In this document: positions 47,668 through 56,906 of the stretch, piece after piece
How the letters are laid out: each line of letters opens with the position of its first letter
How positions within the stretch are numbered: position 1 is the stretch's first letter
From: Rhodobacteraceae bacterium F11138
GTDB lineage: Bacteria > Pseudomonadota > Alphaproteobacteria > Rhodobacterales > Rhodobacteraceae
Reading direction: 5' to 3'
Assembly: GCA_016521575.1 (NCBI GenBank)
Contig: JAEKDP010000005.1
Location: 214,256-278,255 of the forward strand
DNA: 64,000 bases
Made by a program: the position numbers and the translations under genes
Notes under the pieces: model-generated
Told to the model about the DNA's origin: nothing
Databases searched by the model: none
The model's input: only the letters and a program-made list of their open reading frames with translations

Positions 47668-48240
47668 ATGCCCAAGATCGGTATGGAACCCATCAGGCGT
47701 GAGGCGCTGGTCAAGGCCACCATCGCCGAAATCGGTGCGGCCGGATCGCTGGACGTTACCGTCAGCCAGATTGCCAAACGTGCCGGGATGTCCAGCGCGT
47801 TGGCGCATCACTATTTTGGCGGCAAGGAGCAGATTTTCGTCGCCGCGATGCGCCGCATACTGGCCGATTTCGCCGCCGAAGTGCGGGCCGAGCTGGCAAC
47901 GGTGCAGATGCCCGACCGCGCGGCGGCGATCATCCGGGCCTGTTTTGCGCCGTCCTGCTTTACGCCACAGACGATCAGTGCGTGGATGACGTTTTACGTC
48001 CTGGCTCAGACCAATGATCAGGCGCTGCGATTGTGGCGGATCTATCAAAGCCGGATCCGGTCCAATCTGACCCATGCCTTGCGGCCGGTGGCGCGGGATC
48101 CGCAAGGCGCGGCCAACACGCTGTCCGCGCTGATCGACGGGCTTTATATTCGGGCCGCGCTGAACAATCCGGATACGCCGGAGATCGCGGCCCGCCACGC
48201 TCTGGCGGTGCTGGACAGTCTGAAGGAAGCGCAGTCATGA
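47668..48240 (+). CDS. betI: Choline-responsive TetR repressor BetI
   Basis: A 190-residue TetR-family repressor. The BetI-specific N-terminus MEPIRREALVKATIAEIGAA is followed by the HTH VSQIAKRAGMSSALAHHYFG. The C-terminal ligand part has AIIRACFAPSCFTPQTISAW and LSALIDGLYIRAALN. It controls genes that turn choline into glycine betaine. Its stop overlaps the betC start by ATGA, so it is the first gene of betICA, with a candidate operator upstream. Confidence 0.95.
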   Translation: MPKIGMEPIRREALVKATIAEIGAAGSLDVTVSQIAKRAGMSSALAHHYFGGKEQIFVAAMRRILADFAAEVRAELATVQMPDRAAAIIRACFAPSCFTPQTISAWMTFYVLAQTNDQALRLWRIYQSRIRSNLTHALRPVARDPQGAANTLSALIDGLYIRAALNNPDTPEIAARHALAVLDSLKEAQS

Positions 48241-49745
48241 GCCAGCCCAACATCCTGATCCTGATGGTCGACCAGTTGAACGGCACGTTGTTTCCGGATG
48301 GTCCCGCTGACTGGCTGCATGCGCCCAATCTGAAACGTCTGGCGGCGCGTTCTGCACGGTTTGCCAACGCCTATACCGCCAGTCCGCTTTGTGCGCCGGG
48401 ACGGGCCAGTTTCATGTCCGGGCAATTGCCGCGCCGCACCGGCGTCTATGACAACGCCGCTGAATTCCGCAGCGACATCCCGACCTACGCGCATCATCTG
48501 CGCCGCGCGGGATATTATACCTGCCTGTCCGGCAAGATGCATTTTGTCGGCCCCGATCAGCTGCACGGGTTCGAGGACCGCCTGACCACGGACATATATC
48601 CGGCCGATTTCGGCTGGACCCCGGATTACCGCAAGCCGGGCGAGCGCATCGACTGGTGGTATCACAACATGGGCAGCGTGACCGGCGCGGGGGTGGCCGA
48701 GATTTCCAACCAGATGGAATATGACGACGAGGTTGCGTATAATGCGACCGCGAAACTGTATGATCTGGCGCGCGGCCGGGACGATCGCCCCTGGTGTTTG
48801 ACGGTCAGTTTCACGCATCCGCATGATCCATATGTGGCGCGCCGCAAGTACTGGGATCTGTACGAAGATTGCGATCACCTGGCCCCCACGGTCCCGGCCA
48901 TTCCCTATGACGAACAGGACGCACATTCCAAACGCATTTTTGATGCCAATGACTGGCGCAGCTTTGACATCACGGATGAACACATTGCCCGTTCGCGCCG
49001 GGCCTACTTTGCCAATATCTCTTATCTCGATGACAAGATCGGCGAGATTCTTCAGGTGCTTGAGGCAACGCGCCAGGAGGCCATCGTCGTGTTCGTTTCG
49101 GACCACGGCGACATGCTGGGCGAACGCGGGCTGTGGTTCAAGATGTCCTTCTATGAAGGGTCCAGCCGCGTGCCTTTGATGATCGCCGCACCCGACATGC
49201 CGGTCGGGCGCATCGACACGCCGGTTTCGACGCTGGATGTGACGCCGACGCTGGGTGCGCTGGCCGGTGTCGACATGGCCGAAATCGCGCCCTGGACCGA
49301 CGGGCAGGATCTGGCCCCGCTGGCCAAGGGTGCCGAACGCACGGACCCGGTGGCCATCGAGTACGCCGCCGAAGGGTCCGACGCGCCGCTGGTGTCGCTG
49401 CGATACGGCAAGTGGAAATACAACCGCTGCCTGCTCGATCCAGAACAGCTGTTCGATCTGGCGGCCGACCCGCATGAGCTGACCAACCTGGCTGAGCATC
49501 CCGATCACCGGGGCACGGTACAAAGCTTGCGGGCGAAATCCGAAGCCCGCTGGGATCTTGCAGCCTATGACGCCGAGGTGCGTGCCAGCCAGGCCCGCCG
49601 CTGGGTGGTCTACGAAGCCCTGCGTCAGGGCGGCTATTATCCGTGGGACTACCAGCCGTTGCGCCAAGCGTCTGAGCGATACATGCGCAACCACATGGAC
49701 CTGAACGTGCTGGAAGAAAATCAACGCTTTCCGCGAGGCGAATGA
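48237..49745 (+). CDS. betC: Choline-sulfatase
   Basis: A 502-residue type I sulfatase that releases choline from choline-O-sulfate. The formylglycine site is [14 protein letters not shown] near residue 54. The metal-binding N-terminus is [12 protein letters not shown], and [10 protein letters not shown] and [16 protein letters not shown] hold the other metal ligands. The C-terminal choline-sulfatase domain ends [13 protein letters not shown] 48237 overlaps betI. It supplies choline for the following betA. A sulfatase-modifying enzyme is not seen here. Confidence 0.96.
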   Translation: MSQPNILILMVDQLNGTLFPDGPADWLHAPNLKRLAARSARFANAYTASPLCAPGRASFMSGQLPRRTGVYDNAAEFRSDIPTYAHHLRRAGYYTCLSGKMHFVGPDQLHGFEDRLTTDIYPADFGWTPDYRKPGERIDWWYHNMGSVTGAGVAEISNQMEYDDEVAYNATAKLYDLARGRDDRPWCLTVSFTHPHDPYVARRKYWDLYEDCDHLAPTVPAIPYDEQDAHSKRIFDANDWRSFDITDEHIARSRRAYFANISYLDDKIGEILQVLEATRQEAIVVFVSDHGDMLGERGLWFKMSFYEGSSRVPLMIAAPDMPVGRIDTPVSTLDVTPTLGALAGVDMAEIAPWTDGQDLAPLAKGAERTDPVAIEYAAEGSDAPLVSLRYGKWKYNRCLLDPEQLFDLAADPHELTNLAEHPDHRGTVQSLRAKSEARWDLAAYDAEVRASQARRWVVYEALRQGGYYPWDYQPLRQASERYMRNHMDLNVLEENQRFPRGE

Positions 49746-51400
49746 TGCAGGCCGATTTTGTCATTGTCGGCGCGGGCAGCGCCGGATGTGCCGTGGCGTA
49801 TCGCCTGTCCGAAGCCGGGGCTTCGGTCATCGTGATCGAACATGGCGGCAGTGATGCCGGGCCGTTCATCCAGATGCCCGCCGCGCTGAGCTATCCCATG
49901 AACATGGCGCGCTATGACTGGGGCTACAAATCCGAACCCGAGCCGCGTCTGAACAACCGCGAACTGGCCTGTCCGCGTGGCAAGGTGATTGGCGGATCCT
50001 CCAGCATCAACGGCATGGTATATGTCCGCGGCCACGCGATGGATTTCGATCATTGGGCCGAAGCAGGGGCCGACGGCTGGAGCTTTGCCGACGTGCTGCC
50101 CTATTTCAAACGCATGGAATCCTGGCATGATGGTGGCCATGGCGGCGATCCCGGCTGGCGCGGTACAGACGGCCCGCTGCACATTACGCGCGGACCACGT
50201 TCCAACCCGTTGTTCGACGCTTTCGTGAAATCCGGACAGCAGGCCGGGTACGGGCTGACAGATGATTACAACGGGCAGAAACAGGAAGGTTTCGGGCCGA
50301 TGGAGCAGACCGTTTGGCGGGGGCGGCGCTGGTCTGCGGCCAATGCCTATCTGCGCCCGGCGCTGAAACATGCGCATTGCACGTTGGTGCGTGCGCTGGC
50401 CTGTCGCGTGGTCATGGAACACGGGCGCGCTGTCGGGGTCGAAATCGAACGCGGCGGCAAACGCGAAACCATCCGTGCCCGGCGCGAAGTGGTGTTGGCC
50501 GCGTCATCCATCAACTCGCCCAAGTTGTTGATGCTGTCGGGCATCGGGCCTGCGCGGCACCTGGCCGAACATGGCGTAGATGTGGTGGCCGATCGTCCAG
50601 GCGTCGGTGGCAATCTGCAGGATCATCTGGAGCTATACATCCAGATGGCCGCCAGCCAGCCGATCACCCTGTACAAGCACTGGAACCTACTGAGCAAGGC
50701 AATGATCGGGGCGCAGTGGCTGTTCACGAAAACCGGTCTGGGGGCCAGCAACCAGTTCGAAAGCGCGGCGTTCATCCGCAGCCGGGCCGGGGTGGCCTAT
50801 CCGGACATTCAATACCATTTCCTGCCCATGGCGGTGCGCTATGACGGCAAGGCCGCGGCCGAAGGGCACGGATTCCAGGCCCATGTCGGTCCGATGCGTT
50901 CCGAAAGCCGGGGCAGGGTCAGCCTGCGGGACAACGACCCCAAGGCCGCGCCGGTGATCCGGTTCAATTATATGTCCACGGAACAGGATTGGCAGGATTT
51001 TCGCACCTGCATACGCCTGACCCGGGAACTTTTTGCCCAACCGGCCTTCGCGCCCTTCGCCAGCCACGAAATTCAACCGGGGCCGCATGTTCAGACGGAT
51101 GCCGCGCTGGACGATTTCATCGCCGAGCACGCGGAAAGCGCCTTCCATCCCTGCGGAACCTGCCGCATGGGGCGTCGGGAAGATCCGGATGCGGTGGTCG
51201 ATCCGCAGGGCCGCGTCATCGGGGTCGACGGGCTGCGGGTTGCCGACAGCAGCATCTTTCCACGCATCACCAATGGCAACCTGAACGCGCCTTCGATCAT
51301 GGCGGGTGAAAAGATCTCGGATCATCTGCTGGGACGCAGTCTGCCCGCCGCCAATGACGCGCCATGGATCCATCCCGAATGGCGTACCGCCCAGCGTTGA
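49742..51400 (+). CDS. betA: Choline dehydrogenase
   Basis: A 552-residue FAD GMC oxidoreductase that oxidises choline to betaine aldehyde. It begins [20 protein letters not shown], the FAD motif, with [20 protein letters not shown] and the second GMC signature [20 protein letters not shown]. The C-terminal active-site region has [10 protein letters not shown] and [12 protein letters not shown]. Its start overlaps the betC stop. The betaine-aldehyde dehydrogenase gene betB, often in the operon, does not follow it here. Confidence 0.96.
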   Translation: MMQADFVIVGAGSAGCAVAYRLSEAGASVIVIEHGGSDAGPFIQMPAALSYPMNMARYDWGYKSEPEPRLNNRELACPRGKVIGGSSSINGMVYVRGHAMDFDHWAEAGADGWSFADVLPYFKRMESWHDGGHGGDPGWRGTDGPLHITRGPRSNPLFDAFVKSGQQAGYGLTDDYNGQKQEGFGPMEQTVWRGRRWSAANAYLRPALKHAHCTLVRALACRVVMEHGRAVGVEIERGGKRETIRARREVVLAASSINSPKLLMLSGIGPARHLAEHGVDVVADRPGVGGNLQDHLELYIQMAASQPITLYKHWNLLSKAMIGAQWLFTKTGLGASNQFESAAFIRSRAGVAYPDIQYHFLPMAVRYDGKAAAEGHGFQAHVGPMRSESRGRVSLRDNDPKAAPVIRFNYMSTEQDWQDFRTCIRLTRELFAQPAFAPFASHEIQPGPHVQTDAALDDFIAEHAESAFHPCGTCRMGRREDPDAVVDPQGRVIGVDGLRVADSSIFPRITNGNLNAPSIMAGEKISDHLLGRSLPAANDAPWIHPEWRTAQR

Positions 51401-51649
51401 GCGGTCTTGCCCGCGCGCGTTGAAAGCCGCGCAGGTCGCCATCATATCAAACCTGTGACAGCGGCTTGCGCGCCTGTGCATCCGCCTTTGACGGCGCGAG
51501 CGATGTCAGGCGGCCCTTGGGCGCCTCTGGCGCGACGGGGGATGCGGCATTGTAAATGCGTCCTTGCCCGCAAACCGGTTGATCCGAGTCAAAGTGCGGC
51601 AAGGCAGGTTGCGCTAGGCTGTGAACAACCAGATGAAAGGAGCGAACAA

Positions 51650-51886
51650 ATGAGCCATACCCCACATGAGCTGGCCGAAGAATTCCCGGATCAGGTGGAC
51701 CAGATGCATGAGTTGAAACAATCGGATGCGCATTTCGCCAAGCTGTTCGATGATTATCACGACATCAACCGTGCGGTGCATCGGGCGGAAACCAATGTCG
51801 AGCCGGTCGAGGAGCTGACCGAAGTCGAGATGCGCAAGAAACGTGCGCTGCTCAAGGATCAGATCTGGGGCATGTTGTCGGCCTGA
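51650..51886 (+). CDS. YdcH/DUF465 family protein
   Basis: A 78-residue charged helical protein: SHTPHELAEEFPDQVDQMHE, then FAKLFDDYHDINRAVHRAET, and KKRALLKDQIWGML at the end. This is the classic YdcH layout. AAAGGAGCG upstream fixes ATG 51650. Function is unknown. It is the second DUF465 protein in the window, the other being at 12880-13104, but the two differ in sequence and context. Confidence 0.88.
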   Translation: MSHTPHELAEEFPDQVDQMHELKQSDAHFAKLFDDYHDINRAVHRAETNVEPVEELTEVEMRKKRALLKDQIWGMLSA

Positions 51887-51906
51887 GACCACGCAGGACG
51901 AACGGG

Positions 51907-53307
51907 TCAGTTGACCCGATAGGGCAGCACACCCCGTTCGTTTTCGTCAATGCTCAGCTGTCGTTCCAATGGGGGAACGGATCGCTGATGGCAGGTCTTG
52001 CGTTCGCAGATCCGGCAGGAAATCCCGATGGGTTCGAACGTGCCGGTGTTGCCCACGTCCAACGTGTCGGCATAGACCAGCGAACCCGCATGCCGCACCT
52101 CGCACCCCAGCGCGATGGCATAGCGCCGCACCGGTGCCCCGAAAGAGCCGCCCGGTTTCGATACATCCCGGGCCAGGCTGATATAGCGCACCCCGTCCGG
52201 CGTTTCAGCCAACTGCCGCAGGAACCGCCCCGGAGTTTCGAACGCACGGTGCACATTCCACAGGGGGCAGGCCCCGCCAAACCGGGCAAACTGCAAACGC
52301 GTGGCACTGTGGCGTTTGGTGATCGTGCCCGCCTGATCAACGCGGACAAAGAAAAATGGAATGCCTTTGGCACCCGGCCGTTGCAAGGTCGACAGGCGAT
52401 GCGCCACCTGTTCGATCGATGCTCCGAATTGCAGGCTGAGACGCTCTAGATCATGGCGGCATTCTTGCGCGGCGGTCAGAAACGCCCCGTAGGGCATGAG
52501 CGCCGCACCGGCGAAATAATTGGCCAGCCCGATCTTGGCGATGGCCCGGGCGGCGTCGGTATGAAAGCGGGCAAAATCCAGCGTCGCTTCGAGCAGCTCG
52601 TTCTGGGTCAGCAATGCCAGTTGCAGCAGCAGTTGGAACACTTGGGTCTGTGGGGTAGCGCGGGACGACAGACGCAGGATCTTGTGATCGGCATCGAACT
52701 GACGCAGCGGCTCCATATCGACAAAGGCCACGGCGACCCCGCTGGCCGTCAGCCGGGCCAGCGCGATGGCGCGGATGTCCTGGGCCGGGCTGGCCTGGGC
52801 GGCAAATTTTTCTGCCGCGCGATCCACCGCATCGATGTAATTGTCGCAATAATGGAAAAAGTCGCGCACCTCGTCCCAGGGGCTGGTCTGGTTGCGGGCG
52901 TCCTCGCGCCCCAGGGCTTCGTCAAGCGAGGCCAGCCTTTCGTGGGTCTGCCGATAACTGCGGTGCAATTCGATAAACGCCCGGGCCAGCGCCGGCGCGT
53001 TGGAGGCGGTCAGGCGCAGATCAGCCAGCGGGGGCATGGTGTCGGCAAAGACCGGATCAGCCAGGGCCTCGCGCATGTCGCTGACAAGACGTTCGCTGTC
53101 ACCGGTGCTCAGCTCGGTGACATCCATGCCGAATTCCTGCGCCAGCGCCAGAACAACCGTGGTGCTGACCGGACGGTTGTTGTTCTCCATCTGGTTCAAA
53201 TAGGGCAGGGACACGCCCAGCTTCGCAGCAAAGTCCTTTTGCGTCAGTGCCAGCCGCGTCCGCATTTCGCGCAGCTTGGCGCCGGCATAGAGTTTCTGTG
53301 TCGCCAT
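51907..53307 (-). CDS. XRE-family short-chain fatty-acid regulator (ScfR/RamB type, DUF2083)
   Basis: A 466-residue regulator. The N-terminal HTH_3 domain is KLREMRTRLALTQKDFAAKL then GVSLPYLNQMENNNRPVS. An IrrE/ImmA-like peptidase-fold region in the centre has lost its HExxH. The C-terminal DUF2083 contains four close cysteines in ISCRICERKTCHQR. Relatives (RamB, PrpC regulators) control acetate, propionate or glyoxylate genes. The start is MATQKLYAGA at 53307. Two TTTGCAAA sites lie just upstream, suggesting autoregulation. It is separated by 63 bases from the transporter gene upstream. Confidence 0.9.
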   Translation of the reverse strand: MATQKLYAGAKLREMRTRLALTQKDFAAKLGVSLPYLNQMENNNRPVSTTVVLALAQEFGMDVTELSTGDSERLVSDMREALADPVFADTMPPLADLRLTASNAPALARAFIELHRSYRQTHERLASLDEALGREDARNQTSPWDEVRDFFHYCDNYIDAVDRAAEKFAAQASPAQDIRAIALARLTASGVAVAFVDMEPLRQFDADHKILRLSSRATPQTQVFQLLLQLALLTQNELLEATLDFARFHTDAARAIAKIGLANYFAGAALMPYGAFLTAAQECRHDLERLSLQFGASIEQVAHRLSTLQRPGAKGIPFFFVRVDQAGTITKRHSATRLQFARFGGACPLWNVHRAFETPGRFLRQLAETPDGVRYISLARDVSKPGGSFGAPVRRYAIALGCEVRHAGSLVYADTLDVGNTGTFEPIGISCRICERKTCHQRSVPPLERQLSIDENERGVLPYRVN

Positions 53308-53315
53308 GGTATGCC

Positions 53316-53353
53316 TTTGCAAATCCGATTGGCTGTCAGGCTAGATTTGCAAA
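53316..53353. promoter_or_regulatory. Paired TTTGCAAA operators upstream of the ScfR-type gene
   Basis: TTTGCAAA occurs at 53316-53323 and again at 53346-53353, 30 bases apart, or about three helical turns. The 8-mer is palindromic. RamB-type regulators are known to bind motifs containing TTTGCAAA. The first copy starts nine bases upstream of the ATG, so binding should block initiation. Confidence 0.55.
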
Positions 53354-53370
53354 CCGGCGGGCGCAAGCGC

Positions 53371-54586
53371 CTAAAGGTCCATCCGTTTTTGGCGCAGCAT
53401 CACAAGAAGGATCGTCATCACGCCAAGGGCCGAGGTGATCAACATCATCCAGAGCAGTGGAAATGCCCCGGTTTGCGGCGTCAGCAACGCCCCGGCCAGC
53501 GCGCTGAGCGCGGCACCCCCGGCCAGCATGATCGACCCGCCCAGCCCCGATGCGGTGCCCGCCAGATGGGGGCGGACCGACAGCATGCCGGCGGTGGCAT
53601 TGGGAATGGTCAGCCCGTTGCCCAGCCCGACAAATGTCATGAAGCCAAAGAAGCTGAGCGGCGACCCGGCTCCGGCGAGCATCACAAGCAGCGACAGGGT
53701 CAGTCCGACGCAACAGGAAAGACAGCCCCACAGGATCATTCGGTTGATGCCGGCGCGCACGGCGAACCGCCCGGTCAGGAAGTTGCCCAATAGATATCCC
53801 AGCGCCGGCGAGCCGAAATAGACACCCAGTTCACCGGGTTCCATGTCAAAGACTTCGGTGCCGACAAAAGGCGCGCCCCCCCAGATAGGCAAAGAAAGAA
53901 CCCGATGACAGCGCCGCGGCCATGGAATAGCCCCAGAACCGCGGGCTGGTCAGAAGCTCGGGATATTCTCCGAATTGCTGCGCCAGGGTCAGCCCGCTTT
54001 TGCCGCCGGTTTCGCCCATGTCGGCCCAGATCAGCAACATCATCAATCCGCCCAGGATCAGCAGAAGCACGAAATTCGCCTGCCAGCCAGCCAGTTCGTC
54101 CAGCACGCCGCCGATCGCGGGACCGATCATGGGAACGATGGCCATGCCCATGGTGACATAGCCGATCATGCTGGCTGATTTGTCCTGAGGATACATGTCG
54201 CGCACAACCGCACGGCTGAGCACCATGCCGACAACAACCACCGCCTGGCACATCCGGAACATCAGAAAAATCTCGACCGTGGGGGCCAGCAGACAACCCA
54301 CCGTCGCCAGAATAAACAATGCGGTGCCATACAGGGTGACCGGGCGGCGCCCCAGCTTGTCCGCAATCGGACCGATAAACAATTGCAACAGCGCGCTGGT
54401 GCCCAGGTACAGGGCAACCGACAACTGCATCAGACGGTAATCCGTCTCGAAATGCTCGGTCATATGCGGCAGGCTGGGCAGAAAGATGTTCATCGCCAGG
54501 GCCGACAGCCCGGACATCAGGATCAGCGTCATGATATGCGGAGGCGTCTTGCGGTCCAGAAAGCGAAGAGGATGCGACTCGGTCAT
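53371..54586 (-). pseudogene. Bcr/CflA-type MFS drug-efflux transporter, frameshifted
   Basis: Two frames together make a normal Bcr/CflA transporter. The N-terminal part starts at 54586 (MTESHPLRFLDRKTPPH) and runs to FFAYLGG. The C-terminal part resumes as APFVGTEVFDMEPGELGVYF. The break is at a run of seven G on the coding strand (53876-53882); six G would give one 404-residue protein of 12-helix type. The signature MFRMCQAVVVVGMVLSRAVV is intact. It could be a true pseudogene, a slippage switch or a base-call error. Confidence 0.85.
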
Positions 54587-55079
54587 TGTCTGTTCTGAAA
54601 CGCCACCCGATCGTGGCCCTGTTGTTAAAGGATAAGCCGTCCGACTCAGCGAGGGTATGTGATATCGAGACGGACAACAACCTGTTTGCAGCATCCCGGT
54701 CGACCAAGAACCATTTGAGGTAAAAGAAAAATTTCCGCCACGTCACAAGCCGGATACAGGTCGGGACACCCCCGTGCTTTCATCGCGGACCGTGCAGCGC
54801 CTGACGCATCCGGCATCGTCTAACGCGTTGAAATCCCTGATATCAGGCGGCCTTGTGTGATGTCAGCCCATGCGAAACGCGTTGCCCTTTGGCTGAATGC
54901 TTGCAAACCGCAGACTACGATCCGGGCCGGAATGATACGGTCTGTGCGGTGGCGGTGAGGGGCGCACCAAAAGAGCGGGGGGCTTGGCCTGAATGCCTGT
55001 GACCCCGTCTTTCCAAAGATTTGCGTGCCCCTCACCACCCTGTGGTGGTGACTGGTCCGGGTTTACACCCTCCCTCGGC
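54587..55079. other. Intergenic region between the transporter remnant and leuA
   Basis: Nearly 500 bases without a supported gene. Short open frames exist but have no recognisable protein. It includes a hairpin at 55032-55051 after the leuA stop and, nearer 54620, likely the transporter's own promoter region. I see no mobile element or RNA gene. Confidence 0.5.
55032..55051 (-). terminator. Hairpin after leuA
   Basis: TCACCACC pairs with GGTGGTGA around a 4-base loop, about 30 bases past the leuA stop. There is no T-run on the minus strand, so its role as terminator is uncertain. Confidence 0.4.
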
Positions 55080-56654
55080 TCAGCTGACGTCTTTCCAGTT
55101 GATTTCGCGCGTGTCGCTGCCGGGCGCGGATTTCTCGCGGCGCAGGATCAACCGGTTCAGCGCGTTGACATAGGCCTTGGCGCTGGCGACCACGGTATCG
55201 GTATCGGCGGACTGGCCGGTGACGATGCGCCCGTCTTCCTCCATCCGTACGGAAACGGTGGCCTGGGCATCGGTTCCTTCGGTCACGGCGTGCACCTGAT
55301 ACAGCTGCAATTGCGCGTCATGCGGAAACAGCGCCTTGACCGCGTTGAACGTGGCATCGACCGGTCCGTCGCCGGTCTGCGTGGTCGAGTGTTCCACCCC
55401 GTCAATCAGCATCGTCAGATCGGCCTTCTGCGGACCGTCGGTGCCGCAGACTACAGCCAGAGACTTGATCTTGAGCCGGTCGTTTTCCGGATCTTCGCCC
55501 ACCCGCATCAGTGCGACAAGATCGTCGTCATAGACTTCTTTCTTGCGGTCGGCCAGTTCCTTGAAACGCACGAACACATCCTTGAGCTGGTTGTCACCCA
55601 GTTCGAACCCCAGATCCGACAGTTTGGCGCGCAGCGCGGCGCGGCCCGAATGTTTGCCCATCACCAGGTTGGTGTCCGAAAGTCCCACGTCCGACGGGCG
55701 CATGATTTCGAAGTTTTCCGGGTTCTTCAGCATGCCGTCCTGATGGATGCCGCTTTCGTGGGCAAAGGCGTTCTTGCCGACGATGGCCTTGTTGAACTGC
55801 ACCGGGAAACCGCTGACCGTGGCGACGCGGCGGCTGATATTCATGATCTTGGTGGTGTCGATGCCGGTGCGCCAGGGCATGATGTCCTGGCGGACCTTCA
55901 GCGCCATCACCACCTCTTCCAGCGCGGTGTTGCCGGCGCGTTCGCCCAGCCCGTTGATGGTGCATTCGATCTGGCGCGCACCGCCCGCCACCGCGGCCAG
56001 GCTGTTGGCGGTCGCCATGCCCAGGTCGTTGTGGCAGTGGGTGGCAAAGATCACCTCGTCCGCGCCGGGTACTTCGGCAATCAGGTCACGGATCAGATCG
56101 GCGCTTTCGACCGGCGCGGTATAGCCTACGGTGTCGGGGATGTTGATCGTGCTGGCCCCGGCCTTGATGGCGATCTCGACCACACGCTTGAGGTAATCCC
56201 ATTCGGTGCGGGTGGCGTCCATTGGCGACCATTGCACGTTGTCGCACAGGTTGCGCGCATGGGTCACGGTTTCATGGATGCGCTCGGCCATTTCATCCAT
56301 CGTGAGGTTCGGAATGGCGCGATGCAGCGGTGAGGTGCCGATGAACGTATGGATGCGCGGGCGCGCGGCGTGTTGCACCGCCTCCCAGCAGCGGTCGATA
56401 TCGGTCAGGTTGGCGCGGGCAAGACCGCAGATGACGCTTTTGCGGGCGTTTTTCGCGATTTCGGACACGGCCTTGAAATCGCCATCCGAAGCGATGGGAA
56501 AACCGGCTTCGATAATGTCCACGCCCATGTCGTCCAGCAGCCCGGCGATTTCGAGCTTCTCGTCGTGGGTCATGGTCGCGCCGGGGCTTTGTTCGCCGTC
56601 ACGAAGCGTGGTGTCGAAGATCCATACGCGATCTTTGTCGGTTGTCTGTGTCAT
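55080..56654 (-). CDS. leuA: 2-isopropylmalate synthase
   Basis: A 524-residue enzyme that condenses acetyl-CoA with 2-ketoisovalerate, the first step of leucine synthesis. It has the HMGL-like barrel: [20 protein letters not shown] at residues 13-32, [15 protein letters not shown], and [19 protein letters not shown]. The C-terminal LeuA regulatory domain, which senses leucine, begins near residue 390. Normal length. It is preceded by a leucine-rich leader peptide at 56733-56816. Confidence 0.97.
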   Translation of the reverse strand: MTQTTDKDRVWIFDTTLRDGEQSPGATMTHDEKLEIAGLLDDMGVDIIEAGFPIASDGDFKAVSEIAKNARKSVICGLARANLTDIDRCWEAVQHAARPRIHTFIGTSPLHRAIPNLTMDEMAERIHETVTHARNLCDNVQWSPMDATRTEWDYLKRVVEIAIKAGASTINIPDTVGYTAPVESADLIRDLIAEVPGADEVIFATHCHNDLGMATANSLAAVAGGARQIECTINGLGERAGNTALEEVVMALKVRQDIMPWRTGIDTTKIMNISRRVATVSGFPVQFNKAIVGKNAFAHESGIHQDGMLKNPENFEIMRPSDVGLSDTNLVMGKHSGRAALRAKLSDLGFELGDNQLKDVFVRFKELADRKKEVYDDDLVALMRVGEDPENDRLKIKSLAVVCGTDGPQKADLTMLIDGVEHSTTQTGDGPVDATFNAVKALFPHDAQLQLYQVHAVTEGTDAQATVSVRMEEDGRIVTGQSADTDTVVASAKAYVNALNRLILRREKSAPGSDTREINWKDVS

Positions 56655-56703
56655 CTGAGGTTCTTTCGTATCTGTCCTAAAGCCGATGGCGCGCGGGCTG
56701 CAT

Positions 56704-56739
56704 CCTCTGAGCGGGCGCGCCGATTGGCACGCTCAGAGG
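56704..56739 (-). promoter_or_regulatory. Hairpin at the end of the leuA leader peptide
   Basis: CCTCTGAGCG (minus strand, 56739-56730) pairs perfectly with CGCTCAGAGG (56713-56704) around a 16-base loop. The 5' arm covers the stop codon and last codons of the leader peptide, so a ribosome there would prevent folding. GGCGCGC in the loop can pair with GCGCGCC further down as an alternative structure. No T-run follows, so the exact switch mechanism is unclear. Confidence 0.6.
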
Positions 56740-56816
56740 CGCGTTAGGATCAGTAGGCCGCGCAGAGACACGCCACGGGTGGCAGTCGTCATGCGGATAT
56801 GTGCGGCATCGGTCAT
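56733..56816 (-). CDS. leuA leader peptide, leucine-rich
   Basis: A 27-residue frame: MTDAAHIRMTTATRG, then VSLRGLLILTRL. Five of its last ten residues are leucine, with rare CTA codons twice. It ends inside the hairpin at 56704-56739, about 80 bases before leuA. No ribosome-binding site is seen, but TATAAG at 56826-56831 would place the transcript start almost at the ATG, so the leader may be leaderless, as is known for trpL in Sinorhizobium. Leucine supply would set ribosome stalling and leuA expression. Confidence 0.72.
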   Translation of the reverse strand: MTDAAHIRMTTATRGVSLRGLLILTRL

Positions 56817-56825
56817 GGGGATCAG

Positions 56826-56831
56826 CTTATA
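56826..56831 (-). promoter_or_regulatory. Candidate -10 element for leuA leader transcript
   Basis: TATAAG on the minus strand, 9 bases ahead of the leader ATG. A good -35 at standard spacing was not settled; TTTCAATT lies about 15-17 bases upstream. Confidence 0.45.
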
Positions 56832-56906
56832 CCGCGAGCGCCGGGAATTGAAAGTCCGAATTTCCGCCCGGTTGTGCCGCCCATATGACCGCGGGTTTCG
56901 CATCCC

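Noticed and set aside
54820..55038. A 72-codon minus-strand frame after leuA
   Set aside because: It has no ribosome-binding site, overlaps the post-leuA hairpin and shows no recognisable sequence.
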